Assembly (NCBI GenBank): GCA_035379945.1
Contig: DAOSWG010000006.1
Coordinates: 9,450-73,449 of the forward strand
Reading direction: 5' to 3'
Length of the DNA stretch: 64,000 nucleotides
DNA from: JAAYZB01 sp035379945
Lineage (GTDB): Bacteria; Bacillota_I; Bacilli_A; Izemoplasmatales; Hujiaoplasmataceae
The notes beneath the pieces were generated by a model that did no database searches, was not told the origin of the DNA, and saw only the letters and a program-made list of their open reading frames with translations. Shown here piece by piece: positions 36,344 to 45,305 of the stretch. A program made the position numbers and the translations under genes. Numbering within the stretch: the first letter of the stretch is position 1; each line of letters opens with the position of its first letter.

Positions 36344-36946
36344 ATGATCATCCGTTCGATCGAACTAGCCGCCACCGCGGCCCTCAAAAAACAGTATCCC
36401 GACGGCGATCTGCCGGAAATTCTCTTCGCAGGCAGGAGCAATGTCGGAAAATCCTCTTTCATCAATTCCTTGTTGAACAACAGGCATATGGCCAGGGTGT
36501 CGCAGACACCGGGAAAAACAAGGCTTGTGAATTTTTTTCTCATAAACAAAGAATTCCATCTCGTGGATTTGCCGGGATACGGCTTTGCCCTTGGAAGCCG
36601 GGAAGATGTCGAAACGTTCCGCCAACGGGTAGCTGATTATCTGAATTCAAAACGCAATGTCGTCTTGGCCCTTTTTCTTCTGGATATCCGCCACAAGCCA
36701 TCCAAGGACGATATCGTCATGCGCGATTTTTTCAATGCCAAGGGATTGCCGGTTTGTTATGTTTTGACCAAATCTGATAAACTGTCGAACAATGAACGGT
36801 CGAAATCATTGAAGCTGATCAAGGAAACAATCGGCGACGTCAATGGGACCTATGTTCCGTTTTCCGCCAAAACCGGGGAAAACAAAGAACTTATATGGAA
36901 TATCATCGAAAAGAGCATTGCTAAAGAGGTGGGATTGAATGACTGA
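36344..36946 (+). CDS. engB: ribosome biogenesis GTPase EngB (YsxC/YihA)
   Basis: 200 aa GTPase needed for 50S assembly. G1 GRSNVGKSSF (about residues 29-38), switch region SQTPGKTR, G3 DLPGYG, G4 TKSDK, G5 PFSAKT. AAGGAG lies before the ATG at 36344. It overlaps the next gene by 8 bases. Confidence 0.97.
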   Translation: MIIRSIELAATAALKKQYPDGDLPEILFAGRSNVGKSSFINSLLNNRHMARVSQTPGKTRLVNFFLINKEFHLVDLPGYGFALGSREDVETFRQRVADYLNSKRNVVLALFLLDIRHKPSKDDIVMRDFFNAKGLPVCYVLTKSDKLSNNERSKSLKLIKETIGDVNGTYVPFSAKTGENKELIWNIIEKSIAKEVGLND

Positions 36947-37700
36947 AAACCTATTTGACAAAATGGCGTCAGAATACGATCAGATGGTCCAGGAAGCCGA
37001 CCGGGAAAATCAATTTCCGTTCGCCGGATACAACGAACTTATGAACGTGATAGCCGGAATCATTTCAGACGAGACTCAACTAGCCAAAGCGAAGATCCTG
37101 GATTTAGGCGTCGGTACCGGAACATTATATCAGAAACTGCCGCCGGAAAAATATGCTCTTTATGCAATGGACAGTTCCGAAAAAATGCTTGACATCGCCC
37201 GCTTGAGACTACCGGACGCCAACTTGGCTCAAGCCGATTTCTGTTTGGGGCTTCCCGATGATTTCAACAAGGAAAAATACGATTTCATCGTCGCGACATA
37301 CGCTTTCCATCATTTAGACATCGAACACTTCGTCGATATGGTGGAATACCTCATTCCCCATCTGCTTCCATACGGGAAGATTCTGATCGGGGACATCATG
37401 TTCACTAACTTTCGGGAAAAGGAACAGTGCCACCAGAAATGCGCCGAATTATGGGACGAAACTGAGCACTACCATGTATTTTCCCAACTGATCGAAGTGA
37501 TGGACGGAAGCCTTGCGCTAAGCTTCATGAAAATATCTTACTGCGCCGGCGTAATGATCGTCGACAATTATGGCGAATCCGCTTTACAAATCGACGATTA
37601 TCTGATAAAATACAATTCAAATACAGTGAAGTGGAAGAGTAGCCAATCCGGGAAAAAAGCGAGCGGACGCAGGGTGCAAGTCAGCCAGAAGGAAAGGTGA
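36939..37700 (+). CDS. class I SAM-dependent methyltransferase with a tail overlapping the valS T-box
   Basis: 253 aa. Motif I ILDLGVGTG (about residues 51-59), then AMDSSEKMLDIA, ATYAFHHL and YGKILIGDIMF. It resembles YrrT-type putative methyltransferases, usually about 210 aa. The last 30 or so codons (basic and Ser/Gly-rich) are read from DNA that also forms the valS T-box promoter and stem I, and the TGA stop ends 2 nt before the specifier codon. The tail is therefore likely non-conserved. The substrate is unknown. Confidence 0.85.
   Translation: MTENLFDKMASEYDQMVQEADRENQFPFAGYNELMNVIAGIISDETQLAKAKILDLGVGTGTLYQKLPPEKYALYAMDSSEKMLDIARLRLPDANLAQADFCLGLPDDFNKEKYDFIVATYAFHHLDIEHFVDMVEYLIPHLLPYGKILIGDIMFTNFREKEQCHQKCAELWDETEHYHVFSQLIEVMDGSLALSFMKISYCAGVMIVDNYGESALQIDDYLIKYNSNTVKWKSSQSGKKASGRRVQVSQKER
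37583..37611 (+). promoter_or_regulatory. promoter of the valS T-box unit, inside the methyltransferase gene
   Basis: TTTACA (37583-37588), 17-base spacer, TAAAAT (37606-37611) with a TGA extension at 37603-37605. It lies entirely within coding sequence. Confidence 0.7.
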
Positions 37701-37842
37701 AGGTCGCCACGGAGTTGTCGGGGTGAATATATAGTAATCCCGGACGTTTCCCGCGTTAAGGGCTTAAGAGCCGGAATTTTCCGGAACAAAGGTGGTACCG
37801 CGATATAACAGATCGTCCTTTTCACAAGGACGATTTTCTTTT
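37618..37842 (+). promoter_or_regulatory. T-box riboswitch, valine type
   Basis: AAAGGTGGTACCGCG at about 37788-37802 is the T-box. The specifier is read as GTC (Val) at 37703-37705, followed by G and CCAC (37707-37710), which pairs with GTGG (37631-37634) as the stem I base. AGAGTA follows the 5' strand (37637-37642), as expected for the AGTA box. The terminator is ATCGTCCTT (37812-37820) / AAGGACGAT (37826-37834), then TTTCTTTT. It controls the Nudix gene and valS. Confidence 0.92.
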
Positions 37843-37859
37843 GCAAAGGAGAAACGACA

Positions 37860-38339
37860 ATGGACAACTACATCAAATATCTGAGAAACATGGTCGGCGA
37901 CAACAAAGTCATACTCTGCGCTTGTTCCGTCGTCATTGTAAACGAGAAAAACGAAGTGCTTCTGGAAAAAAGATCCGACAATCATCTCTGGGGTCTTCCC
38001 GGAGGATTGATGGAACTCGAGGAATCGATTGAGGAATGCGCAATTCGCGAAGTCTACGAGGAAACATTCCTCAAGATCAGACTCACCCGTTTTCTGGGTA
38101 TATTTAACAATCCCATGATGCGCTGGCGGGAACATGACGAAGCAAGGGTCATAGCCTTCGCCTTCGCTGCCAAAATCGTCGGGGGAAGCCTGCGGGTAAA
38201 CGACCACGAATCGCTTGAAATGCAATACTTTTCCAAAGATAAGTTGCCAAGGATCCATTCTGTCGACAACTACGAAACGATAAACGCTTACTATGCGGGC
38301 AAGGAAGCCCTGGTGGAAGGGAAGGAATACCATGAATGA
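37860..38339 (+). CDS. Nudix hydrolase
   Basis: 159 aa. The Nudix box GGLMELEESIEECAIREVYEET lies at about residues 48-69 (written here by its key residues G, E, REVxEE), with the catalytic Glu residues intact; the usual following Gly is Thr. It hydrolyses a nucleoside diphosphate linked to some moiety; the substrate is unknown. It lies between the valine T-box and valS and overlaps valS by 8 bases, so it is co-induced with the synthetase. Confidence 0.9.
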   Translation: MDNYIKYLRNMVGDNKVILCACSVVIVNEKNEVLLEKRSDNHLWGLPGGLMELEESIEECAIREVYEETFLKIRLTRFLGIFNNPMMRWREHDEARVIAFAFAAKIVGGSLRVNDHESLEMQYFSKDKLPRIHSVDNYETINAYYAGKEALVEGKEYHE

Positions 38340-40905
38340 CATGAATCAGAAATACGACCATCTGGAAGTGGAAAAGGGAAAATACGCCTTCTGGTTGGCT
38401 AATCACTTCTTCGAGGCCGGCAATACGAACAAGCCGCCTTTTTGTATCGTGATTCCGCCGCCCAACGTCACCGGGAAACTCCATCTGGGACACACTTTCG
38501 AAAATACGCTTCAGGATATCATCATCCGCAGAAAACGGATGCAGGGATACGACGCCCTTTACCTACCCGGCATGGACCATGCCGGTATCGCCACTCAGGC
38601 TAAGGTCGACCAAAAGTTGAAAATGGAAGGAATAAGCCGTTTTGACATCGGAAGGGAAGAATATCTCAAGGTTGCTTGGAAATGGAAAGAAGAATACGCC
38701 GGATACATCAGAAAGCAGTGGGAGAGCATGGGACTCTCGCTCGACTATTCGCGCGAAAGGTTCACAATCGACAAAGGACTGTCCGAAGCTGTCGAAAAAG
38801 TGTTTGTGACCCTTTACGAACAGGGATACATCTATCGCGGCGTCCGGATCATAAACTGGGATGTCGAGGCCAAAACAGCACTTTCCGATATCGAGATCGA
38901 ACATAAGGAAATCCAAGGGAATCTGTATTATTACACATACAAGTTTTCCGATTCCGACGGCGGACTGACGGTCGCGACAACCCGTCCCGAGACAATGTTC
39001 GCCGACACGGCCCTGATGGTACATCCGGAAGACGAGAGATTCCGGCAATATATCGGAAGAGAAGTTTATATTCCTCTGACAAACACCAAAATCAAAGTCA
39101 TCTCCGATATGCTTGTCGACCGTGAATTCGGAACCGGTATCGTCAAAGTCACTCCGGCCCACGATCCCAATGATTTTTTGGTGGGACAAAGGCATAATCT
39201 GCCGATGCCCTTATGCATGAACGAGGACGGTTCCATGAACAGCCTGGCTGGACCTTATGAAGGCATGGACCGGTTCCAATGCCGTAAGGAAGTTGTCAAA
39301 GAACTGGAAAAACAAGGCTTGATGCAAAAGATCGAACCGATCATCCATAACGTCGGACACAGCGAGAGAACTGGCATCATCATCGAACCACGGCTGTCGA
39401 AGCAGTGGTTTGTGGCCATGAAGGATCTCGCCGACAAGGCGCTTGAAAACAGCGAAGTCGCTTTCGTTCCCGAGCGTTTCCAGAAAATATTCGAACATTG
39501 GATGGAAGACATCCAGGATTGGTGCATCTCCCGCCAGCTTTGGTGGGGACACCGGATCCCGGTTTGGTATAAGGATGACGAAATCTATTGCGGGCATGAA
39601 TCCCCCGGCGAAGGCTGGAGACAGGACGAGGATGTCCTCGATACCTGGTTTTCCTCTGCCCTGTGGCCGTTTTCAACATTGGGATGGCCGCATGAAACCG
39701 CAGATTTCAAACGTTATTATCCGAACAGTGTCATGGTTACCGGCTACGACATCATCTTTTTCTGGGTCGCCCGCATGATCTTCCAGGGAATCCATTTTAC
39801 CAAACAGTCTCCCTTTAAAGAATGCGTTATCCACGGCTTGGTTCGCGACAGCGAAGGAAAGAAGATGTCCAAATCATCCAATAACGGCGTCGATCCCCAG
39901 GATGTTGTCAGGGAATACGGGGCCGACAGCCTTCGTTATTTCATTTCGACAAACTCCGCGCCCGGATTCGATTTGCGTTATGAGACGGAAAAAGTCGAAT
40001 CGAGCTGGAATTTCATCAACAAGCTCTGGAATATCAGCCGTTATGTCATCATGACTACCGACGGCATGAAAAAAGAAGATATCGTCGTCAAAAGCGATTC
40101 GCTCGGATTTGCCGAAAAATGGATTCTCGAACGTCTGGCGGAAACAATAAAAGAAGCCGACCGCCAATTCGACCGGTTCGACTTCGGCGAAGCCGCCAAG
40201 GCAATCTACAATTTTACCTGGAACGATTTCGCCGCATGGTATCTTGAAATGAGCAAACTGAACCAGGACTCCGCCACGACTAAATCCGTCCTTCTTTACG
40301 TTCTTGATGCGATTATCAAACTGTTGCATCCGTTCATGCCTTTCGTGACGGAAGATATCTATCAGCGGATACCGCACGACATTTTATCAATAACGATCGC
40401 CAAATGGCCGACAGCGGAATACAGTTATCCGGAAACATCCGGAAAGGAATACTTTTTCGAGCTGATCAGAAAGGTTCGTCAGATCAGGAACGAATACAAT
40501 GTTCCCTATACTAAGAAAATCGCCATAAATATCGAATGCGATCCGGAAGTGAGGACATTCACCCAAGAAAACAGTCAATACATCGAAAGATTTCTCAATC
40601 CGGAAAAAATCGTATTTACCCAAAAAGCAGAAAACCACAAACGGGCCATCATGATAAGCATGCCGGAACTCATTGCTTTTATCCCGCTCGGAAGTCTGGT
40701 CGACATTGATGCGGAAATCAGTCGACTAAACAAGGAAACCGACCGACTTCAAAAAGAAATCGACCGGAGTAACGCAATGCTAACGAACGAATCGTTCCTG
40801 GCAAAGGCTCCGGAAGCCAAAATCGCCCAGGAAAAGGAAAAGCATGAGAATTATCGCAAACAACTGGCTGAAACCAAAGCCAGGTTGCAGGAGCTGACCG
40901 AATAG
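38332..40905 (+). CDS. valS: valyl-tRNA synthetase
   Basis: Class I synthetase, 857 aa. PPPNVTGKLHLGHTF (HLGH form of HIGH), editing domain with ATTRPETMFADTAL, DVLDTWFSSALWPFSTLGWP, then KKMSKSSNNGVDP near residue 520. The C-terminal coiled-coil arm typical of ValRS (about 795-857) is complete. The ATG at 38332 has AAGGAA about 5 nt upstream; 38341 is an alternative. The gene is under the valine T-box and followed 3 nt later by folC. Confidence 0.98.
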   Translation: MNDMNQKYDHLEVEKGKYAFWLANHFFEAGNTNKPPFCIVIPPPNVTGKLHLGHTFENTLQDIIIRRKRMQGYDALYLPGMDHAGIATQAKVDQKLKMEGISRFDIGREEYLKVAWKWKEEYAGYIRKQWESMGLSLDYSRERFTIDKGLSEAVEKVFVTLYEQGYIYRGVRIINWDVEAKTALSDIEIEHKEIQGNLYYYTYKFSDSDGGLTVATTRPETMFADTALMVHPEDERFRQYIGREVYIPLTNTKIKVISDMLVDREFGTGIVKVTPAHDPNDFLVGQRHNLPMPLCMNEDGSMNSLAGPYEGMDRFQCRKEVVKELEKQGLMQKIEPIIHNVGHSERTGIIIEPRLSKQWFVAMKDLADKALENSEVAFVPERFQKIFEHWMEDIQDWCISRQLWWGHRIPVWYKDDEIYCGHESPGEGWRQDEDVLDTWFSSALWPFSTLGWPHETADFKRYYPNSVMVTGYDIIFFWVARMIFQGIHFTKQSPFKECVIHGLVRDSEGKKMSKSSNNGVDPQDVVREYGADSLRYFISTNSAPGFDLRYETEKVESSWNFINKLWNISRYVIMTTDGMKKEDIVVKSDSLGFAEKWILERLAETIKEADRQFDRFDFGEAAKAIYNFTWNDFAAWYLEMSKLNQDSATTKSVLLYVLDAIIKLLHPFMPFVTEDIYQRIPHDILSITIAKWPTAEYSYPETSGKEYFFELIRKVRQIRNEYNVPYTKKIAINIECDPEVRTFTQENSQYIERFLNPEKIVFTQKAENHKRAIMISMPELIAFIPLGSLVDIDAEISRLNKETDRLQKEIDRSNAMLTNESFLAKAPEAKIAQEKEKHENYRKQLAETKARLQELTE

Positions 40906-40908
40906 GAA

Positions 40909-42174
40909 ATGTTCAATAATTTTACCGAGGCCAGGGAATGGATCGAGACGCAGAAACGTTTCGGGGAAAAACTCGATCTATCCAAGATGCGCCTAGCCTG
41001 CGCCAAATTGAATCACCCGGAAAATTCCTTCCGATCCGTCCATGTGGCCGGAACCAACGGAAAGGGTTCGACGGTCAATTACATCAAGAACATCCTGGAT
41101 GATGCCGGTTTCAAGGTTGGAGTCTATACTTCCCCCTTTGTCCTGAAATTCAATGAAAGGATCGGCATCGGACAGGAATTCATATCGGACGAGGACGTAG
41201 TAAAATACGCCTCTTTCCTGCGTAATTTCCGCGACCGTCTCTTGACAGAAGACAACGAAGCCCTGACTTTTTTCGAGATCATTACCTTGATGGCATTCAT
41301 GTATTTTCGTGACCAAAAAGTTGATTTTGCCGTCATCGAAGTCGGACTCGGCGGCACGCTTGACGCGACGAACGTCATCACTCCGGAAGTCAGTTGCATC
41401 ACCAACATCTCGTATGACCACATGAAACAATTGGGAAACACCCTGGAAAGCATCGCACTTAACAAACTTGGAATCGTGAAAGATGGTATTCCTCTTGTCA
41501 CCTCGATCGAAAACAAGAGTCTGTTCCCCTTGTTTTCCGAGGTGGTCGCAAAAAATAATACCAGGATGAAAATCGTCGATCTGTCCCTGATTTCCAATGT
41601 GAAAATCGGCGAAGAAACGACATTTATGTACAGAACGGAAGAATACCGTCTGAAAATGGCGGGAATGCACCAGGTTAAAAACGCCGTACTGGCAATCGAA
41701 GCAATCCGTATTTTGAGGCTCAAAGACAATCTGACGATAACAGAAGACAATATCAGAAACGGTCTTGCCGTGACTTCGTGGCCCGGCCGGTTCGAGATAT
41801 TCGAGCATCAGATTGTTTTGGACGGAGCCCATAACATCGGTGCCGTGCTGTCGCTCAAAAAAGCTTTAGCAGATATTTTTCCCGATAGATATATCATCTG
41901 CCTTTTCTGCATGATGAAAGACAAGGAGCACGAGAAAGTGATCCAGGAACTCGACAATGTGGTCGATGAATTTCATTTCGCCGAGATCGAGTATCCGAGA
42001 CGCGCAGATGCCGAAACGCTATTCCAAGAAAGCCATCATCATAATAAGTTCCTTCATCATGACGCCAAAGCGGCCTTTCTGGAACTAAGAGAGCATTTAA
42101 AGGAAAACCAGATTCTCCTGGTGACCGGGTCCTTGTATCTGGTATCGGACATTAGACCGCTTATCGCCAAATAG
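40909..42174 (+). CDS. folC: folylpolyglutamate synthase / dihydrofolate synthase
   Basis: 421 aa Mur-ligase-family enzyme adding glutamate to folates. P-loop AGTNGKGST (about residues 47-55), SPFVLKFNERI, EVGLGGTLDATN, and LDGAHN in the C-terminal domain. The valS-folC order is common in Bacillota. The terminator follows directly. Confidence 0.95.
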   Translation: MFNNFTEAREWIETQKRFGEKLDLSKMRLACAKLNHPENSFRSVHVAGTNGKGSTVNYIKNILDDAGFKVGVYTSPFVLKFNERIGIGQEFISDEDVVKYASFLRNFRDRLLTEDNEALTFFEIITLMAFMYFRDQKVDFAVIEVGLGGTLDATNVITPEVSCITNISYDHMKQLGNTLESIALNKLGIVKDGIPLVTSIENKSLFPLFSEVVAKNNTRMKIVDLSLISNVKIGEETTFMYRTEEYRLKMAGMHQVKNAVLAIEAIRILRLKDNLTITEDNIRNGLAVTSWPGRFEIFEHQIVLDGAHNIGAVLSLKKALADIFPDRYIICLFCMMKDKEHEKVIQELDNVVDEFHFAEIEYPRRADAETLFQESHHHNKFLHHDAKAAFLELREHLKENQILLVTGSLYLVSDIRPLIAK

Positions 42175-42177
42175 ATT

Positions 42178-42202
42178 AAAGACCGGGAAACCGGTCTTTT
42201 TT
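42178..42202 (+). terminator. terminator after folC
   Basis: AAAGACCGG (42178-42186) / CCGGTCTTT (42191-42199), GAAA loop, T6. Confidence 0.88.
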
Positions 42203-42250
42203 CAAAGAAATAATCCGTAAAGCGCGTATGCTTTAACAGGGTGACAATCC

Positions 42251-42943
42251 ATGTATATGATCAAGGACATTCCCGGTTCCGAACGGCCTCGGGAGAGACT
42301 GTTGACGATCGGAGCGGAAAATCTTTCGATCCACGAACTTCTGGCGATCGTCATATCGACCGGCAGTCAGAATAATTCCGCTTTGGAAACGGCCAGGGAC
42401 ATTCTTTCCGATCTGGAAACAATCGGTGAACTTCGCGACAGGACGGCGGAAGAGTTGATGAAAACGAAAGGAATCGGAGTTTCCAAAGCGACAAAACTAT
42501 TGGCGGCCGTGGAACTCGGGAAAAGGGTGTTAAACGAAAACCGGGAAACTGTTCCGATAAGATCTCCTGCCGATGTCTTCAAACTTTTGAAAGACGAGAT
42601 CGGATTATTGAAACAAGAAGTTCTTTATGCCCTATATCTGGACCTTAAATCGAATTTGATCGCCAAAAGGAAAATATTCGTGGGAGGCTTGAACCAGTCT
42701 GTTGCCCATCCTCGCGAAGTTTTTCGCTATGCCGTCAAATATTCCGCATATCAGATAATTTTGGCTCATAATCATCCCTCCGGGGATCCGGAACCGTCAG
42801 CGAACGACATAGAGATGACGAAACGTTTCCTGGAAGCCGGGGAAATCCTCCAAATATTTCTGGCTGACCATGTGATAATCGGGAAAGCGGGATACGTATC
42901 CATTGTCGATAAATTGAAAAATGGCAGGATCAGGAAAAATTAA
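42251..42943 (+). CDS. radC: RadC/UPF0758 JAMM-domain protein
   Basis: 230 aa. N-terminal helix-hairpin-helix part (KTKGIGVSKATKLLAAVELG) and C-terminal JAMM metal site HNHPSGDPEPSANDI (about residues 173-187). The old DNA-repair assignment is disputed and the biochemical role is unknown. The ATG at 42251 has AGGGTG 7 nt upstream. No clear terminator separates it from the PTS promoter. Confidence 0.93.
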   Translation: MYMIKDIPGSERPRERLLTIGAENLSIHELLAIVISTGSQNNSALETARDILSDLETIGELRDRTAEELMKTKGIGVSKATKLLAAVELGKRVLNENRETVPIRSPADVFKLLKDEIGLLKQEVLYALYLDLKSNLIAKRKIFVGGLNQSVAHPREVFRYAVKYSAYQIILAHNHPSGDPEPSANDIEMTKRFLEAGEILQIFLADHVIIGKAGYVSIVDKLKNGRIRKN

Positions 42944-42979
42944 GAATTTGAAAGAACAAATCTGTCGATGAATATGGAC

Positions 42980-43008
42980 TTGACAAAAAAAATCAAAAGC
43001 GATAGAAT
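42980..43008 (+). promoter_or_regulatory. promoter of ptsI-ptsH
   Basis: TTGACA (42980-42985), 17-base spacer, TAGAAT (43003-43008). It is near consensus, as expected for a unit controlled by antitermination. Confidence 0.85.
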
Positions 43009-43019
43009 GTGTCTATAAA

Positions 43020-43079
43020 GGGAATGTTACTGATTTATTGCAGGCGTAACCCATCGAAAATTTTTCTTTGGGTTTTTTA
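43020..43079 (+). promoter_or_regulatory. RAT antiterminator/terminator switch before ptsI
   Basis: RAT sequence (43020-43052) starting GGGAATGTTACTG and ending GCAGGCGTAACCC, matching the LicT/BglG-family target. Its 3' arm overlaps a terminator: AACCCA (43048-43053) / TGGGTT (43069-43074) with an inner GAAAA/TTTTC stem, then T6. Binding of the antiterminator would stop the terminator from forming. Confidence 0.88.
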
Positions 43080-43120
43080 TTTGCTTTTAACGTATGGATG
43101 GATTCCGGGCGGAGGTAAAT

Positions 43121-44839
43121 ATGCGAAAATACAGCAAAGGTGTCACGATTGTAGAAGGCATCGCTATCGGCAAAGCCAGCATTTTATTTCGGGATAGTAT
43201 CGATACAAAAAACATTGCTTATATCATCGGAAACGAATACGAAAAGGAAATCGCTTTATTTGAAGCGACCCGTCAGACAGTTCTTGAAAAAATTAACGAA
43301 TTGCAAAGCAACATGAAGAAAAAAAATCCGGAAGAAGCGAAAATATTCGACGCTCACGCCGAAATCGTCAAGGATCCCGAACTGGAAAAGAAAGTCCGTC
43401 TTCTGATAAAGCAAAAAAATTATACCTGCCGAAGCGCCTTGCTTGTTTCGTTTAAAGAGATATCAAATATGCTTGAACAGATTGACGATGAACTGATCAA
43501 GGAACGGGCGAAAGATATCGAAGACATAGGAAAAATGTTCATCGATACGATAGATGGCGACAAAAACAAAAATGCTAACATGTTTTATGAAGAAGGAACG
43601 ATACTCATCGCCGAAGAATTGTTTCCGTCCGATCTGGCATCTGTCTCCAAAGACTATATCAAGGGAATCGCACTTTCGAAAGGAAGCGCGACATCGCATG
43701 TCGCGATCATGGCCAAAGGTTTGAAAATACCCACAGTATTCGGGATAACCGGAATTACCGATATGATCAAGCAAGGCGATGAGATTATTATCGACGGGTA
43801 CAACGGAACCATTTATGAAAATCCCGATTCAGCGACATTGGATAAATATAACGATCTTAGGAAAAATTATGAAACAAAACAAAAAAAAGAAAGAGATATT
43901 CTGAAAAGAATCCCGTTCACAACGGACAAAACGCGAATCGATTTGGCCGTAAACATCGGCTCATCCAACAGTTACAAACCTGAAATCGCCCAGTTTACCG
44001 ACGGAGTCGGTCTGATGCGGACGGAATTCCTTTTTATGGAAAGAAACGACTTTCCGTCCGAAGAAGAACAATTCGACGTCTATCGTTCGGTTCTTCAGGA
44101 CTTCGCAGGAAAACCGGTCGTTTTGCGGACATTAGATATCGGTGGCGATAAGAAACTGAATTATCTGCCGCTTCCCGAAGAGGAAAATCCATTTTTAGGA
44201 TGCCGTGCCATCAGACTATGTTTTGAAAATCCTGAGATAATGCACACGCAACTGCGCGCTGCATTTCGTGCTTCGGCGTATGGAAATCTACAGATAATGT
44301 ATCCCATGGTGGGAAGTCTAGACGACTGGAACAGAATACAGGGATTTGTTGAGAAAGTAAAAAAAGAGTTACAGGAAAAAAATATTCCATTCGGTTTAAT
44401 CAAACAAGGAATCATGATCGAGATTCCCTCGATCGTCATGCTGGCAGAAGAAATCAGTAAGGAAGTCGATTTTGCCAGTATCGGAACAAATGATCTGGCG
44501 CAATACTTAACAGCAACCGACCGCATGAGCGATCTGGTCAGACCATATTATCAGAGTTTCACACCAGGTCTGTTCCGTTTCATTAAAATCGCCATTGATG
44601 CTTTTCACAAAAATAAAAAGCCGTTATCAGTCTGTGGCGAACTTGGGGGAGATCCTCGCGGTGCGGCGATTCTTATCGGAATGGGAATCAGAAAACTAAG
44701 CGTAAGTCCAAGTCTTTTGGCAAACATAAAGGAACTTGTGACGACAAAATCGCTTGTCGAACTGGAAGAAATTGCAGAAAATGTTTTGAATTTCGGAAAG
44801 CAAGATGAAGTATTGGATTACATTAACAAAAAACTATAA
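43121..44839 (+). CDS. ptsI: phosphoenolpyruvate-protein phosphotransferase (PTS enzyme I)
   Basis: 572 aa. It takes phosphate from PEP and passes it to HPr. Active-site His in GSATSHVAIMAKGLKIP (about residues 181-197), PEP-binding GVGLMRTEFLFM, LDIGGDKKLNYLP, GTNDLAQYLTATDR and the catalytic Cys in SVCGELGGDPRGA. The ATG at 43121 has GGAGGT about 5 nt upstream; an earlier start at 43094 overlaps it. ptsI precedes ptsH, the reverse of the usual order. Confidence 0.97.
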   Translation: MRKYSKGVTIVEGIAIGKASILFRDSIDTKNIAYIIGNEYEKEIALFEATRQTVLEKINELQSNMKKKNPEEAKIFDAHAEIVKDPELEKKVRLLIKQKNYTCRSALLVSFKEISNMLEQIDDELIKERAKDIEDIGKMFIDTIDGDKNKNANMFYEEGTILIAEELFPSDLASVSKDYIKGIALSKGSATSHVAIMAKGLKIPTVFGITGITDMIKQGDEIIIDGYNGTIYENPDSATLDKYNDLRKNYETKQKKERDILKRIPFTTDKTRIDLAVNIGSSNSYKPEIAQFTDGVGLMRTEFLFMERNDFPSEEEQFDVYRSVLQDFAGKPVVLRTLDIGGDKKLNYLPLPEEENPFLGCRAIRLCFENPEIMHTQLRAAFRASAYGNLQIMYPMVGSLDDWNRIQGFVEKVKKELQEKNIPFGLIKQGIMIEIPSIVMLAEEISKEVDFASIGTNDLAQYLTATDRMSDLVRPYYQSFTPGLFRFIKIAIDAFHKNKKPLSVCGELGGDPRGAAILIGMGIRKLSVSPSLLANIKELVTTKSLVELEEIAENVLNFGKQDEVLDYINKKL

Positions 44840-44854
44840 AGGGAGCCGAATGAA

Positions 44855-45118
44855 ATGGTTAGCAAGGATGTAATGGTTGAATGTGAAAATGGGCTTCATG
44901 CTAGACCCGCAGCCAGTTTTGCTTTTGCGGCTGCCCAGTTCGAATCGGAAGTAACAATAGCCAAATCAGAATCACAAGACCTTGGCGTGAACGCGAAATC
45001 CGTTATTTCCGTTCTTTCTTTAGGAGTAAGGAAAAACGAATCCGTTAAATTGACCGCGATCGGTTCGGACGAAGAAAAGGCAATAAGGGAACTGACAATG
45101 TTTTTAAGAAATAATTAG
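44855..45118 (+). CDS. ptsH: phosphocarrier protein HPr
   Basis: 87 aa. The EI-phosphorylated His is in NGLHARPAASF (His15). The regulatory serine region reads NAKSVISVLSLGV, so Ser46 is present, as in HPr of Bacillota with HPr kinase, but the following residues (SVIS for SIMG) differ. GGGAG is 9 nt before the ATG. No strong terminator follows. Confidence 0.96.
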   Translation: MVSKDVMVECENGLHARPAASFAFAAAQFESEVTIAKSESQDLGVNAKSVISVLSLGVRKNESVKLTAIGSDEEKAIRELTMFLRNN

Positions 45119-45159
45119 AAATTCGGCTTTTTGTGATGAAAGAGTTTTCACATAATATA

Positions 45160-45188
45160 TTGACAAGTGCATAATCTGATGATAAAAT
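45160..45188 (+). promoter_or_regulatory. promoter of the EIIBC-bglA unit
   Basis: TTGACA (45160-45165), 17-base spacer, TAAAAT (45183-45188). Confidence 0.85.
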
Positions 45189-45200
45189 CAAGACGAAAAA

Positions 45201-45268
45201 GGGAATGTTACTGCATTTCAGGCATAACCCGGATGTAAGCTTTTAGCTTGCATTCGGGTTTTTTTATT
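45201..45268 (+). promoter_or_regulatory. RAT antiterminator/terminator switch before the EIIBC gene
   Basis: RAT (45201-45230) starting GGGAATGTTACTG and ending CAGGCATAACCC. It is nearly the same as the ptsI RAT but 3 nt shorter in the apical part. The overlapping terminator is AACCCGGATGTAAGC (45226-45240) / GCTTGCATTCGGGTT (45246-45260) followed by T7. Confidence 0.9.
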
Positions 45269-45305
45269 AAAAAGGATAAAGCAACAAAAATATAAGGAGG
45301 AAGCA

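Noticed and set aside
40993..41832. 279-codon minus-strand frame inside folC
   Set aside because: Antisense of an intact FolC with all motifs; the composition is that of a shadow frame.
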